Source: Candidatus Levyibacteriota bacterium
GTDB taxonomy: Bacteria; Patescibacteriota; Microgenomatia; Levybacterales; UBA12049
Reading direction: 5' to 3'
NCBI GenBank assembly: GCA_016182205.1
Contig: JACOXW010000003.1
Location: 1 to 37,780 of the forward strand
Length of the DNA: 37,780 nt
The notes beneath the pieces are model-generated. The model saw only the letters and a list, made by a program, of their open reading frames with translations, did not search any database and had not been told where the DNA came from. Both the position numbers and the translations under genes were made by a program. Positions within the stretch are counted from its first letter, which is position 1. Every line of letters starts with the position of its first letter. Of the stretch, positions 20,549 through 29,261 are shown one piece after another.

Positions 20549-22105
20549 ATGTCCAGCTTTGAACCTCAAGTCAATAAGTCAATGTCAAAACCACTGCTCT
20601 TTCTCTTTATCGCGGGCTCTGCGATTCTGCTTTATACAATTGCTATCATTTCAGCAACTCATTATTTTGCTTCGAAAAACCAGTTAAGTAATACACGTAT
20701 CTATGGACACTCCTATGGAATATCTATTTCAGGCATAATAGATCTGAATGGTGTCGCTCCGGCAGACAGCAGTATTATGATACTTGCGCGTCAAGTAGGA
20801 ACAGATACGTTCACACAGGTCGTTGTTGATATTACTCCGGTTGATGGCGCAGTGTGGACATGGAACCAGGCGGAAAAAAATGTCGCATATGAACTCCAAG
20901 CAGTGCTGGAACAGAACGGAACTTCCATTGCAAAGTCAAAAACAAAAATTATTGTTGCCCCTGCAGATACCGAGACACTCAGAATAAATGTTTCACAAAA
21001 TGCACCAACAACGACCCCGACAAATACACAAAATATTCCCTCTTCACTCTCAGGAACAATTGACTTGAACGGCTATATTCCTCCTGGGAGTACGATTACG
21101 ATCGCTGCCCGCCAGGTAGGAAACACCGCTTTCACCACTGTAGCAACCGGTATCACAGCTATTGATCAAACAACATGGAGCTGGACAAATGCATTACAGA
21201 ATGCCCAGTACGAAGTACAGGGAACGCTGTTTGTCAATGGTGCCGCCAACGCCACATCCCAAGTAATAGATATGACTGCTCCAGCCACAAATGAAATCTT
21301 AACAATTAATTCGACTTCCACTCCTCCTTCTCCTTCGACAGTAACTATTTCTGGAGTGATTAATCTTAACGGTTCTGTCCCCGCAAATAGCTATATTACA
21401 CTTGGGATTAGACAAACAGGAACCCAACAATTTTCTCAAGTAGTAAACAACATTTCAGCAGTCGACCAGGCTACATGGAGCTACACCGCTGCGGCATCAG
21501 GCGCATCATACGACATCCAAGCATATCTCTGGTCCAACGGCTCTCCTATCTCACAATCACAAATACTTACAGTCTCTGCTCCGGCAAGCAGCGAAGTTCT
21601 AACTATTAATGCGCAGGCTCCCCCTTCACCACCTTCACAAAACAGCATTTCTGTTAACTGTAACAGTTATAGTTCGTCAGCCAATTTGTGGCAGGTCACC
21701 GTAAATTATAATAATACAAGCTCTATTCAAAATGCGCAGCAATATCTTCTAACGATTGGAAGTAACCCAGGAAGCAACAATTTTGTTAACTACCAAACTA
21801 CTCCTTCAACACCAAATCAAACACAAACATACGTTACAGGATATATCTTTACACAGGGGCTTACCTACTATGCACAATACGCATATTCCACGTGTGCAAG
21901 TTGCAATACGTTCTCCCCCATGTCATCTACTCTATCTTTTGTCTGTAATCAACCACCTACCGCCACTCCTACATTTACTCCTACACCGACAAATACACCA
22001 GTTCCTATAGCACCCACGAATACTCCTACGCCTACATCCACCAACACGCCGACCCCAAGCCCTACAAATACTCCTTCGCCAACCAACACTCCCACCCCAT
22101 CATAA
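20549..22105 (+). CDS. membrane-anchored surface protein with three beta repeats and a Pro/Thr tail
   Basis: 518 residues from the ATG at 20549. One helix (about 15-36) is followed by three similar modules of about 87 residues at 61-147, 168-254 and 268-354. Each reads SG-x-I-x-LNG, a hydrophobic strand, ARQ-x-GT, a TTW-S/T-W turn and a closing APA-x-x-x-x-LTIN strand, like Ig-type or fibronectin-like folds. Next is a Cys-containing domain (about 365-470, with CASC), then a Pro/Thr/Ser tail (475-518) like a wall-spanning or glycosylated stalk. Probably an extracellular adhesin or structural protein; no catalytic motif is seen. The tail has no sorting signal. Confidence 0.82.
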   Translation: MSSFEPQVNKSMSKPLLFLFIAGSAILLYTIAIISATHYFASKNQLSNTRIYGHSYGISISGIIDLNGVAPADSSIMILARQVGTDTFTQVVVDITPVDGAVWTWNQAEKNVAYELQAVLEQNGTSIAKSKTKIIVAPADTETLRINVSQNAPTTTPTNTQNIPSSLSGTIDLNGYIPPGSTITIAARQVGNTAFTTVATGITAIDQTTWSWTNALQNAQYEVQGTLFVNGAANATSQVIDMTAPATNEILTINSTSTPPSPSTVTISGVINLNGSVPANSYITLGIRQTGTQQFSQVVNNISAVDQATWSYTAAASGASYDIQAYLWSNGSPISQSQILTVSAPASSEVLTINAQAPPSPPSQNSISVNCNSYSSSANLWQVTVNYNNTSSIQNAQQYLLTIGSNPGSNNFVNYQTTPSTPNQTQTYVTGYIFTQGLTYYAQYAYSTCASCNTFSPMSSTLSFVCNQPPTATPTFTPTPTNTPVPIAPTNTPTPTSTNTPTPSPTNTPSPTNTPTPS

Positions 22106-22180
22106 TTTACGCGTTCTTCCTAAGAAGCTTTAGAAATCACTGCTAGAACTTAGGTGAAATTTTTGTTAGTATACTAAGGT

Positions 22181-23179
22181 ATGAAGATACTGTTTGCCGA
22201 AGTGCAAAATTGGGAGAAAGAAACGCTTCTTAAAGAATTCCCGGAAGCCGGGATAACAATTGAAAAAATAACTGAAGAAAACGCAGACCAATTTCATGAT
22301 ATAACTATTCTCTCAACATTTATTTACTCTACTTTATCTGCAAATGTCTTACAAAAACTTACCTCGCTTAAGATGATTGCAACACGTTCAACTGGTTATG
22401 ATCATATTGATGTCGCATACTGTAAAGAAAACGGGATATCTATCTGTAACGTTCCTGAATATGGCTCTCATACAGTTGCAGAACATACATTTGCTCTTAT
22501 TCTTTCCCTGACCAGAAAGATCGACAAAGCTATAGAACAACTGCGCCGGCTCGAGTTCAATCACGAAAACCTTACAGGTATAGATCTTTTTGGAAAAACA
22601 ATCGGAATCGTCGGTCTTGGGAAAATCGGTCTAAATGTCTTGCATATAGCAAAAGGTTTCGGAATGAAAATACAGGTATTTACCGCACATCAAAAAGAAG
22701 AACTGGCAAAAGAACACGGATTTTCCTATGTAGATCTTCCGACGCTTCTTTCTACTTCAGATGTCATCACACTACACGTTCCCTATTCTCAAAAAACGCA
22801 TCATCTGATCAACTGCGAAAATATCGTGCAGTGTAAAAAGGGCTGTTTTCTTATCAACACGGCACGCGGCGGACTTATCGAAACTCAGGCAATTATTGAA
22901 GGGCTTCATAATGGTATCTTGTCCGGTGTAGGACTTGATGTATTGGAAGAGGAAAATGAAATGATGGAAGAGGCAGAAATACTAAGCCAAAATAAGTCGG
23001 GGTTTGACTTTAAAACACTTCTTCTAAACCATGTTCTTTTAAATCATCCAAATGTGGTTATTACTCCACACAATGCTTTCAATAGTAAAGAAGCGCTTAT
23101 GAATATTCTCAATACTACTCTCCAGAATATCAAGTCCTATAATGACTCAGCACCCATTAACTGTATTGATTTACGTTAG
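22181..23179 (+). CDS. D-isomer 2-hydroxyacid dehydrogenase, D-lactate dehydrogenase-like
   Basis: 332 residues. The NAD-binding fold has GKTIGIVGLGKIG; catalytic Arg is in NTARGG, Glu follows in the LDVLEEENEM region and His is in ITPHNAFNS. The inserted acidic loop before the last His (EEENEMMEEAEILSQNKSG) is typical of D-lactate dehydrogenases. It probably reduces pyruvate to D-lactate and regenerates NAD in fermentation. TATACT ends 5 nt before the ATG, with no ribosome-binding site. It ends directly against the convergent gene (stop codons adjacent). Confidence 0.9.
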   Translation: MKILFAEVQNWEKETLLKEFPEAGITIEKITEENADQFHDITILSTFIYSTLSANVLQKLTSLKMIATRSTGYDHIDVAYCKENGISICNVPEYGSHTVAEHTFALILSLTRKIDKAIEQLRRLEFNHENLTGIDLFGKTIGIVGLGKIGLNVLHIAKGFGMKIQVFTAHQKEELAKEHGFSYVDLPTLLSTSDVITLHVPYSQKTHHLINCENIVQCKKGCFLINTARGGLIETQAIIEGLHNGILSGVGLDVLEEENEMMEEAEILSQNKSGFDFKTLLLNHVLLNHPNVVITPHNAFNSKEALMNILNTTLQNIKSYNDSAPINCIDLR

Positions 23180-23968
23180 TCACTTTTGTCTATATGCCCA
23201 GAATAATCCAGGGGTAAAAACCAATGTTGCCGCGGTTACGATAAGAACAAGTGGTGTGATTCTTCCTGTAGAAATCTCAATGATACTAGCGATAAGTCCT
23301 AGCCCATTGAAAACTGCACCCATCAGAAGTGGCAATTTTATTTCATCATAATTTTTTGAGCGAAGTTCGTATATTCCCATAACCGCGTAGCCAAAACATG
23401 CAGCTCCCGCCTGCCGGTAAATAAATGCATCAGTACCTAGATAATTGAACACTGATGCAAAAAGTTTTGGAAAAAGTGGTAAAATTCCGAAAAGTCCTGC
23501 CGAAATACTTGCCAGGATAAGAATTACAGGAAGCCATCCTGGAATATCTTTATTGCCAGAGATATTCAAACCGTATTTTTTAAGTAAACTTCCAGTAATA
23601 AGAAGAATCAAAATTGATGTGACAAAAATTGCATAAACTACAGGCACTGCTTCCCCCGGTGTTAAAATGGCTCTAAGGCAAGCATAGATTGAAAGAGTGT
23701 TGAACACAAACGTTGCCAAAACGAAATATTTCATCTGATTCCAAGTCGCTTGTCCTGAGATTGCGTCAAACAGTACAACTGCGTACCCAAATGTCGCAGC
23801 GCCTGCAAGCCTGTAGATATACTCATCGTTTCCCGAAAATCCAAAGACGCTTGCAAAAAGTGCAGGCGCTAAGAGTGGAAAAAGTCCGAAGAAAACCCCG
23901 CCCAAAAATGGGATGCCCAAAAGCGCTTTCTCGAGTGAAGATAAATTCATTTGGCCCGTCTTTGCCAT
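23180..23968 (-). CDS. eight-helix membrane protein with an internal duplication
   Basis: 262 residues. Two halves align by eye: about 14-124 and 146-256. Each has GLFPLL-x-x-LFASVF, a D-x-x-IYR-x-AGAA-x-FGYAV motif in the second helix, and two further helices with FNTL/FNGL. The repeated IYR-x-AGAA-FGYAV segment, with an Arg and small residues, is likely functional. Each half has about four helices, so the whole would have eight. I do not recognise the family. It is probably a membrane carrier or a scaffold; no ligand is implied by the sequence. The promoter TTGACA-17-TATATA ends 7 nt before the ATG. Confidence 0.78.
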   Translation of the reverse strand: MAKTGQMNLSSLEKALLGIPFLGGVFFGLFPLLAPALFASVFGFSGNDEYIYRLAGAATFGYAVVLFDAISGQATWNQMKYFVLATFVFNTLSIYACLRAILTPGEAVPVVYAIFVTSILILLITGSLLKKYGLNISGNKDIPGWLPVILILASISAGLFGILPLFPKLFASVFNYLGTDAFIYRQAGAACFGYAVMGIYELRSKNYDEIKLPLLMGAVFNGLGLIASIIEISTGRITPLVLIVTAATLVFTPGLFWAYRQK

Positions 23969-23975
23969 ATCTAAC

Positions 23976-24004
23976 TATATACTGCTGTGTAGTCTTCTTG
24001 TCAA
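23976..24004 (-). promoter_or_regulatory. promoter of the duplicated membrane protein, leaderless type
   Basis: On the minus strand TTGACA (24004-23999), 17 bp, TATATA (23981-23976), then 7 nt to the ATG at 23968. Confidence 0.6.
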
Positions 24005-24011
24005 GAACAAC

Positions 24012-25715
24012 TTACCAACTTCCTCCCCCTCCGCCGCCGAAACCACCGCCACTGGATCCGCTACTGCCACTTGATGAAGGCGCTTTGGAAATTGCTGAGG
24101 ACATAGAGCTTGAGAAATCATTTACACTGGATGCAAAAACAGTTGAATTAAAAGGATGCGCTCCATAATATCCAACAACCTCTGGATTTTTTAGACCAAT
24201 TTCTTTCATGGCATCAGCAAATTTTTTAGTTAAGCCAAATACAATTGCATACGGCATCACTTCATTGAATAAATGCTTCTTTTCAAAAAATCTCTGTCGG
24301 TATTTCTCAGCCTCTGATATAAAAAGGCGGTACCCTTTTATCCGTTGATAGAGCTCATGGCCATACGCAGTTTTCTTGGGCATAGCACCGGAAAAAATTA
24401 CCAGCCAAATGCCAAAGACTACAAAACCTCCACCGACTGCTGTAGGAATTGCAAGTTCACTTGCTGCCGAAACAGAAACAACAATAACCGAAAAAATAAT
24501 CAGAATGACACCAAATATGATATATTTCGTTCTAATGCTGTCAGGATTACTAACAAATAACTTTTTATCGACAACGTCTTTATATAACGCTTTTTTCACC
24601 TCAGCCAAATCCTGATAAAATTTGTTCTTAAGTGTTGAGACAATGACAGTATTTCCATCTTCAAATAGTTTATCCAAAAGCAAAAACTCATAGGGCAAAA
24701 GATCTGACGTTTTTTTATTTAAGCGCTCTAGCTTGTAATCAGTTTTGCCGAAAACCCATTTTTTAGCAATTTCCGTAATGGTCATATAACGTCTACCAGT
24801 CAAATCGATGATAGTTGCAGTTACATCCAATGTGTCTGCCTTTTCATCCATAAGTACTCCGACTTCAGCAGGCCGCAGCTTTTCCGGAGATGTATATTCG
24901 ACAACCAAAGTTGATGAAATATTCCCTTCATCTCTCCCCTTTTTCCGCCACATTGAGAATAAATAAATAAACGACCCAAGTCCTATCAAACAAAATATCG
25001 TTATTGGAAGTGGTGTAAATAATTTTTCTGCAAACGATTTCGGCCGAGGCACTGACAAAAGTGGCACCATGCCTTTTTTATACAAAACTGCAACTGACAT
25101 GTTTTCGTTCGGACCTAATTCTCCAGATGTACTAAAGGTCGCTTGATTTTGTTTTTTCTCACTACTACATGTATCTTTAGATCCTTCCAATCCTTTATAG
25201 CAATAAACCGAAAGTAGTCCTTCCTTAGGAAGCGTTACGGCTACAGAAGTGTCAATAATTGGCACTCCCCAATCATTTCCGGTCACATTCCAGTACAATT
25301 CATCATGATCTCCAAAACCGCGCAAAATACCTTTCAGCAAGTAACTGATTACATATGTGTGCTTACCGGAAATTGTGCGGTCAGCATCACCAATTTTCAC
25401 CTGATAATTAAACCCGGTGTCTGAGACGGAATATTTAGCTTTGTTACTGTCTTGCAAGATGGAATCAAATAAAACTTCTGTGTAGTATTTACTTCCATCC
25501 TTTTGTTGATAAACATACGGAATAGTTCTGTAAATTCCATGTTTTTCAAGATTTTGAAAATCAACCGCAATTGTTTCTTTTACAGTCACAATTCCTGAAT
25601 CTTGAATTGCAATATCTGATCGATAATTATCTATTTGCCACCCTTCTTCAGCAAAAGCTACGAGGGGAAAAAATAAAAAGACGAAAACTGTTATGAAACA
25701 AATAATTTTTTTCAT
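24012..25715 (-). CDS. DUF2207 membrane protein
   Basis: 567 residues. The signal peptide (1-22, ending VAFAEEG) is followed by an extracellular beta-rich domain of the DUF2207 family (WQIDNYRSDIAIQDSGIVTVKETIAVDF, then HGIYRTIPYVY and WNVTGNDWGVPI). Then come one helix (about 235-253), a cytosolic winged-helix-like region, two close helices (about 398-440) and a cytosolic end. The tail is a Ser/Gly-rich repeat (SSGSSGSSGGGFGGGGGGSW). DUF2207 proteins are widespread and uncharacterised. An extended -10 (TGGTAAGAT, 25730-25722) ends 6 nt before the ATG, inside the last bases of the broken hydrolase region. Confidence 0.88.
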   Translation of the reverse strand: MKKIICFITVFVFLFFPLVAFAEEGWQIDNYRSDIAIQDSGIVTVKETIAVDFQNLEKHGIYRTIPYVYQQKDGSKYYTEVLFDSILQDSNKAKYSVSDTGFNYQVKIGDADRTISGKHTYVISYLLKGILRGFGDHDELYWNVTGNDWGVPIIDTSVAVTLPKEGLLSVYCYKGLEGSKDTCSSEKKQNQATFSTSGELGPNENMSVAVLYKKGMVPLLSVPRPKSFAEKLFTPLPITIFCLIGLGSFIYLFSMWRKKGRDEGNISSTLVVEYTSPEKLRPAEVGVLMDEKADTLDVTATIIDLTGRRYMTITEIAKKWVFGKTDYKLERLNKKTSDLLPYEFLLLDKLFEDGNTVIVSTLKNKFYQDLAEVKKALYKDVVDKKLFVSNPDSIRTKYIIFGVILIIFSVIVVSVSAASELAIPTAVGGGFVVFGIWLVIFSGAMPKKTAYGHELYQRIKGYRLFISEAEKYRQRFFEKKHLFNEVMPYAIVFGLTKKFADAMKEIGLKNPEVVGYYGAHPFNSTVFASSVNDFSSSMSSAISKAPSSSGSSGSSGGGFGGGGGGSW

Positions 25716-25731
25716 ATTTTTATCTTACCAC

Positions 25732-26668
25732 TCACTTAGCAAACTGTGTGGTATAAAAAGCAATGCTTCGTGAAAGTGCCAATGGCCAAGTGCCATTGGT
25801 AAAGTTGTGATTTTCTTGGGGGTAGGTAAAATACTCAACATCCTTTCCCTTTTTCTTCAGAATCTCTGCTAACTGGTCAGACCAAATCATTGGCACTGAT
25901 TCATCCAAGACCCCCTGGTGCAGCTGTATGGGAGCGATAATCCAGTCAAAGTAGTTTGTAGGTGAATATTTCTCTACATCATACTCTTTTTCAAATTCTG
26001 CCAATACCTTACGAAGTAATTTCCCATGATCATCAAATTCATCCGTGTAGTATAAAATGGAATATGGGAACATTTTCGAGACAGGTGCCCAGAGTACTGT
26101 CGGATAAGACCTCCCGCTAATTTCCAAAACCGAAAGCGCTATCTGCCCCCCGTTACTATGACCCCAAATCCCAACGGATGTATTTCCTCTTACTGTTACC
26201 TGATTTTCTTTCTCCAAAGCTGTATTAAGAGTGGACAACGATGAAAGCAATTGCAATGCGGTTGTATATGTCTGAAATCGTTCTTCTATAGAAAGTTGTG
26301 AGGGCTTATCGGACTGCCCGTACCCTAGAAAATCGGGTGCAAGTGTAATAAAACCTGCTTTTGCCAATTCAACCGCAGTATGCTGTGTACCTATACCGCT
26401 TCTGTACTCTTTTGGATCTACAAATCCAAGTTTGGGTTTGAGACGTTTCAGAAAGTGTTTTTTCTATCTTTATAGGAGTCGGAGTAAAAACTTTTTTCCT
26501 TAAAAGACCGAACGTATATTTATCAAGCGGCTTTTGGATAATTTTCTTAATGTCATCAGCAACCGGGGATAACAATGGAGATCTTTTCTGAAAGTAATAA
26601 AAAAACATAACGGATATGACGGTAAGTGCGATAATCAGAATAAAGAGAACAAATTTTTTCGGCATCAT
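25732..26668 (-). pseudogene. alpha/beta hydrolase broken by an internal deletion and frameshift
   Basis: The N-terminal part (26668-26369) has an anchor helix and linker like the intact hydrolase at 1637-2674, then loses sense after IEKTLSET. The C-terminal part resumes in another frame with GFVDPKEYRSG and HTAVELAKAGFITLAPDFLGYG, then the nucleophile elbow GHSNGG, the acid in GVLDESVP and the His in QENHNF. The missing stretch should hold the first domain strands and the HG oxyanion motif, roughly 30-40 residues. So the gene lost a piece and its frame, near 26400-26445. The later half is still well preserved, so the loss may be recent. An internal ATG at 26365-26367 could give a truncated product but lacks the HG motif. 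An assembly error is possible. Confidence 0.78.
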
Positions 26669-26697
26669 TTATAATTATACACCCGTTAAATAAACTC

Positions 26698-26726
26698 TTG
26701 CGAAAAGCTTTTCTTTTCTATAGACT
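26698..26726 (+). promoter_or_regulatory. promoter of the 89-aa gene, leaderless type
   Basis: TTGCGA (26698-26703), 17 bp, TAGACT (26721-26726), then 6 nt to the ATG at 26733. Confidence 0.55.
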
Positions 26727-26732
26727 CACACT

Positions 26733-27002
26733 ATGCCACGCTTCCTTGAACATCCTTCTGAAAAACCTACTGCAGAAGGAAAAACGTTTATAAGAGCTAT
26801 AAGAAGGGCATACGGTCAAGACGCTACAAGACCTGATACATATGACCCTGCGAAAATTGCCGCAGCTCCCCACCAGCATCAACTTGAACAAATGCTGCAG
26901 AAAGCACGGCTAGACGGAGATGACTTCCTTCCTTTTCCTACTGTCGAATTTCTATATACTCCTACGAAAAAGGATTTGCGTGCCAAGGGAGATAGACGCT
27001 AA
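26733..27002 (+). CDS. small soluble protein, 89 aa, unknown
   Basis: Not recognised. It is basic at both ends, with a central HQHQLEQMLQKARL helix and a Pro/Asp-rich stretch (ATRPDTYDPAKIAAAP). It has no signal peptide or membrane helix. Its ATG is supported by the -10 box 6 nt upstream. The stop overlaps that of the convergent gene at 26999-27265 by three bases. Function unknown. Confidence 0.6.
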   Translation: MPRFLEHPSEKPTAEGKTFIRAIRRAYGQDATRPDTYDPAKIAAAPHQHQLEQMLQKARLDGDDFLPFPTVEFLYTPTKKDLRAKGDRR

Positions 27003-27265
27003 AGTTGTCGTTTTTTAAGCCACCACGCTTTCAGAATACCGTATGAAAACGTTGAGAGAAGATACGTCAAAGCACCCACCAATGCATTGAAAAAAGGATT
27101 ATCTGCATTTACAAGTCTCATAACAACATAAATAATAATAAATGAAGAAACCGCTATAAATATGTTTCGAGTTGTACTTGTTTCCCATGCTTTATCAGCT
27201 TCAACTCGTTTGTTTCTTTTCTTAATAGCTTCTATTTCACTGCGAAGCTCTTCAAGTTCAGTCAT
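26999..27265 (-). CDS. small membrane protein with N-terminal coiled coil, 88 aa
   Basis: The first 27 residues form a charged helix (ELEELRSEIEAIKKRNKRVE), followed by two membrane helices (RNIFIAVSSFIIIYVVMRL and FFNALVGALTYLLSTFSYGIL) and a basic end (KAWWLKKRQL). The layout is that of small envelope scaffold proteins; no family is recognised. The promoter TTGAAA-17-GATAAT (27302-27274) ends 8 nt before the ATG. Confidence 0.68.
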   Translation of the reverse strand: MTELEELRSEIEAIKKRNKRVEADKAWETSTTRNIFIAVSSFIIIYVVMRLVNADNPFFNALVGALTYLLSTFSYGILKAWWLKKRQL

Positions 27266-27273
27266 ATGAAGTG

Positions 27274-27302
27274 ATTATCGAAAAATTACGTACACTTTTC
27301 AA
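27274..27302 (-). promoter_or_regulatory. promoter of the coiled-coil membrane gene, leaderless type
   Basis: On the minus strand TTGAAA (27302-27297), 17 bp, GATAAT (27279-27274), then 8 nt to the ATG at 27265. Confidence 0.55.
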
Positions 27303-27306
27303 GAGG

Positions 27307-28371
27307 CTATTTTTCTTCACCAGTTGTTACGACAATATCAAAACTACCTGTCTCACCTTGTTTTACTTTCACTGACGTAAATATTTCTTCCAATGCGGCA
27401 ACCACCTCTTTTTGTGTATCAGGACTCACCCTTTGTGATATTACTACCGATGTGTTTTCTTCGTCTAAATTCTTTGCATTACCAGTATCTACATTTGTAA
27501 AATCAAGATTCGTAAAGATACCCTTTGCTCTACCAGCCTGCCCTGCTTTACCTGTCCCGTTAAGCACATTTACCCGCAGTTCGGCTTTGCTCACTACTTG
27601 CGGAGTAGGCGTGGGTGACGGAGTAGGCGTGGGTGACGGAGTCGGTTGGGAAACAAATGATCCAAACATCGGCAGGCGGGTAATATTCCCTATATTTAAA
27701 GTCAGGATGACAAAAAACAATAAAGAGAAAAATACAGTTAATCCTAAAAGAAAGAAAACATTTTGTTTGGTAAAAGGTCCTTTTTTTGTTCTGACTGCTT
27801 CGGCCCGTGAACGGACTTCTTCACCGTCAGAAAGGAAATTACCTATGGTAAGCGACGATGAGTTTGCTAGTATTTGTTTTACTTCATCAAAAGTCAACGA
27901 ACGGTCTTTTTCAATACCTTCAAAAAGTGTTGTTGGAATAGCTTGATCAATTTTCCACCCGAATTTCTCAAGAGTATACTTTACTGATTGGAAAAAGTCT
28001 TTTTGAGTCGCGACAAAATAAATTTTTTCTTCATCTTCCAGCTTTTTTATAACCATGTCTGACGGTTCTATACCCGTGGCTTTTATAAATTTCTCTTTCT
28101 CTTCTTCACCTTTTTCCCCTGAAGAAACAGGAAGGGATTTTTCAAAAAGAATATCTTGTCCAAGTACCATAATCGCCTTTTGCTTTTTTAGGCTATTTCT
28201 GGCTAAAAATTCTTCAATAAGAAGCTCAAATTTTTGCCAGTCGAGGATATTTTGTTTTTTAACGAGTGTCTGTGGAAATTCAAGAAGCTCTTTTGTTTCT
28301 TCTTTAGCGCTATAAAACTCCAAAGATTTTGAGTGCAAATATAGTACGGCTTTCGGATGAGCAGAAAACAT
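27307..28371 (-). CDS. membrane protein with PilM-like cytosolic part and LytR_C domain
   Basis: 354 residues. Residues 1-190 are cytosolic, with alternating strands and helices loosely reminiscent of the actin-like PilM/FtsA fold (KAVLYLHSKSLEFYSAKEE, KAIMVLGQDILFEKSLP). A helix (about 205-230) crosses the membrane. A Pro/Thr linker (PSPTPTPSPTPTPQ) leads to a C-terminal LytR_C domain (LRVNVLNGTGKAGQAGRAKG, then a VVISQRV strand), the small wall-associated domain found on LytR-CpsA-Psr proteins. The LCP catalytic domain is absent. It may sense or bind wall material. The promoter is TTGACA-17-TATAGT (28425-28397) with a 25-nt leader. Confidence 0.72.
   Translation of the reverse strand: MFSAHPKAVLYLHSKSLEFYSAKEETKELLEFPQTLVKKQNILDWQKFELLIEEFLARNSLKKQKAIMVLGQDILFEKSLPVSSGEKGEEEKEKFIKATGIEPSDMVIKKLEDEEKIYFVATQKDFFQSVKYTLEKFGWKIDQAIPTTLFEGIEKDRSLTFDEVKQILANSSSLTIGNFLSDGEEVRSRAEAVRTKKGPFTKQNVFFLLGLTVFFSLLFFVILTLNIGNITRLPMFGSFVSQPTPSPTPTPSPTPTPQVVSKAELRVNVLNGTGKAGQAGRAKGIFTNLDFTNVDTGNAKNLDEENTSVVISQRVSPDTQKEVVAALEEIFTSVKVKQGETGSFDIVVTTGEEK
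27602..27637 (-). repeat. two 18-bp tandem repeats coding for the Pro/Thr linker
   Basis: GGAGTAGGCGTGGGTGAC occurs twice in tandem (27602-27619, 27620-27637), followed by a diverged partial third copy. It encodes the PTPSPT linker of the LytR_C protein and is in frame. Copy number could vary between strains. Confidence 0.85.
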
Positions 28372-28396
28372 ACCGATAAAAAATTATTACCTCTTT

Positions 28397-28492
28397 ACTA
28401 TACTTAACAACACGTATACTGTCAACTTATGTGAACAACTTGCACATCTCTTACTCAGAGCTTATTGCTTTCTTATCTACACTTCATATAGT
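28397..28492. promoter_or_regulatory. divergent promoters of the LytR_C and nucleotidyltransferase genes
   Basis: Minus strand: TTGACA (28425-28420), 17 bp, TATAGT (28402-28397), then a 25-nt leader with AGAGGT. Plus strand: TTGCTT (28465-28470), 16 bp, TATAGT (28487-28492), 9 nt before the ATG at 28502, so the leader is at most 2-3 nt. Confidence 0.6.
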
Positions 28493-28501
28493 TACTGTGG
28501 A

Positions 28502-29260
28502 ATGTCCCCACATGAAAAACCAAAAACCGGTAAAACCAAAGACAAAGCTGAAGCATTTTATAAAGAATTGTTAAGGTTTTTGCTGCAAAAAAAACTTCCA
28601 TTTATGGTCAGTGGAACATATGCGTTCACCGTCTATACAGATATCCAAAGAGATACAAAAGATATAGACATAGTTACAACACAGGAAGATTACCCCCGAA
28701 TCCTACAGACGCTGCATGCGGCCGGATATGAAACAAAACTTCATGAACTTGAACTGGATTGGTTAGCAAAAGTCTATAAAGACGATTTTTTTACTGATAT
28801 TCTTTATGCCGAGCGCAACGGTCTTCATAAAGTCGATGCAACATGGCTTGACAATGCTCACGACGCAGAAGTGTTAGGGCTTAAGGTTAAACTTGTTCCG
28901 CCTGAGGAACTTATCAGGTCAAAAGCTTATATTCAGGGACGGCATAGATTTGACGGACCGGATGTTATCCATTTAATCCTTAAGCAGGGAAAAACTCTTG
29001 ACTGGAAATTGTTAATTCAGAAAATGGATCCGCATTGGGAAGTGCTTGCCGGACATCTTATAAGTTTTCTTTTTGTATATCCTTCCGAGCGCAAAGTGAT
29101 CCCAAACTGGGTCATTGAACACATTGCCCAAAAAGCTGTTGAGCGTCTCTCGCATGAACCGACCACAACTCGCATTACCCGCGGCCTTCTCTTCTCGCCT
29201 GAAGATTATGCTGCAGGGGTAGAAAAATGGGGTTTTATGCCGATTAAAACATTGGACTAA
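28502..29260 (+). CDS. nucleotidyltransferase-fold protein (MNT/AbiEii-like)
   Basis: 252 residues. An early GS-x-x-A motif (VSGTYAF, about 36-42) and DxD (DTKDIDIV, D54 and D56) define a nucleotidyltransferase fold, with the third acid probably the Asp of HKVDATW. A basic helix-rich second half follows (LIRSKAYIQGRHRFDGPDVIHLILK). Related small enzymes transfer AMP or other nucleotides to RNA, proteins or small molecules; the substrate is unknown. The metallophosphoesterase starts one base after its stop codon, so the two form an operon. Confidence 0.72.
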   Translation: MSPHEKPKTGKTKDKAEAFYKELLRFLLQKKLPFMVSGTYAFTVYTDIQRDTKDIDIVTTQEDYPRILQTLHAAGYETKLHELELDWLAKVYKDDFFTDILYAERNGLHKVDATWLDNAHDAEVLGLKVKLVPPEELIRSKAYIQGRHRFDGPDVIHLILKQGKTLDWKLLIQKMDPHWEVLAGHLISFLFVYPSERKVIPNWVIEHIAQKAVERLSHEPTTTRITRGLLFSPEDYAAGVEKWGFMPIKTLD

Positions 29261-29261
29261 C

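Noticed and set aside
23406-23417. Second copy of the recR palindromic element (CCCGCCTGCCGG)
   Set aside because: Only 12 bases match, the second hairpin arm is absent, and the codons are needed for the conserved RQAGA motif.
23713-24168. 151-codon frame on the plus strand
   Set aside because: It is antisense to the Gly-rich end of DUF2207 and the start of the duplicated membrane protein, and has a Pro/Arg-rich shadow composition.
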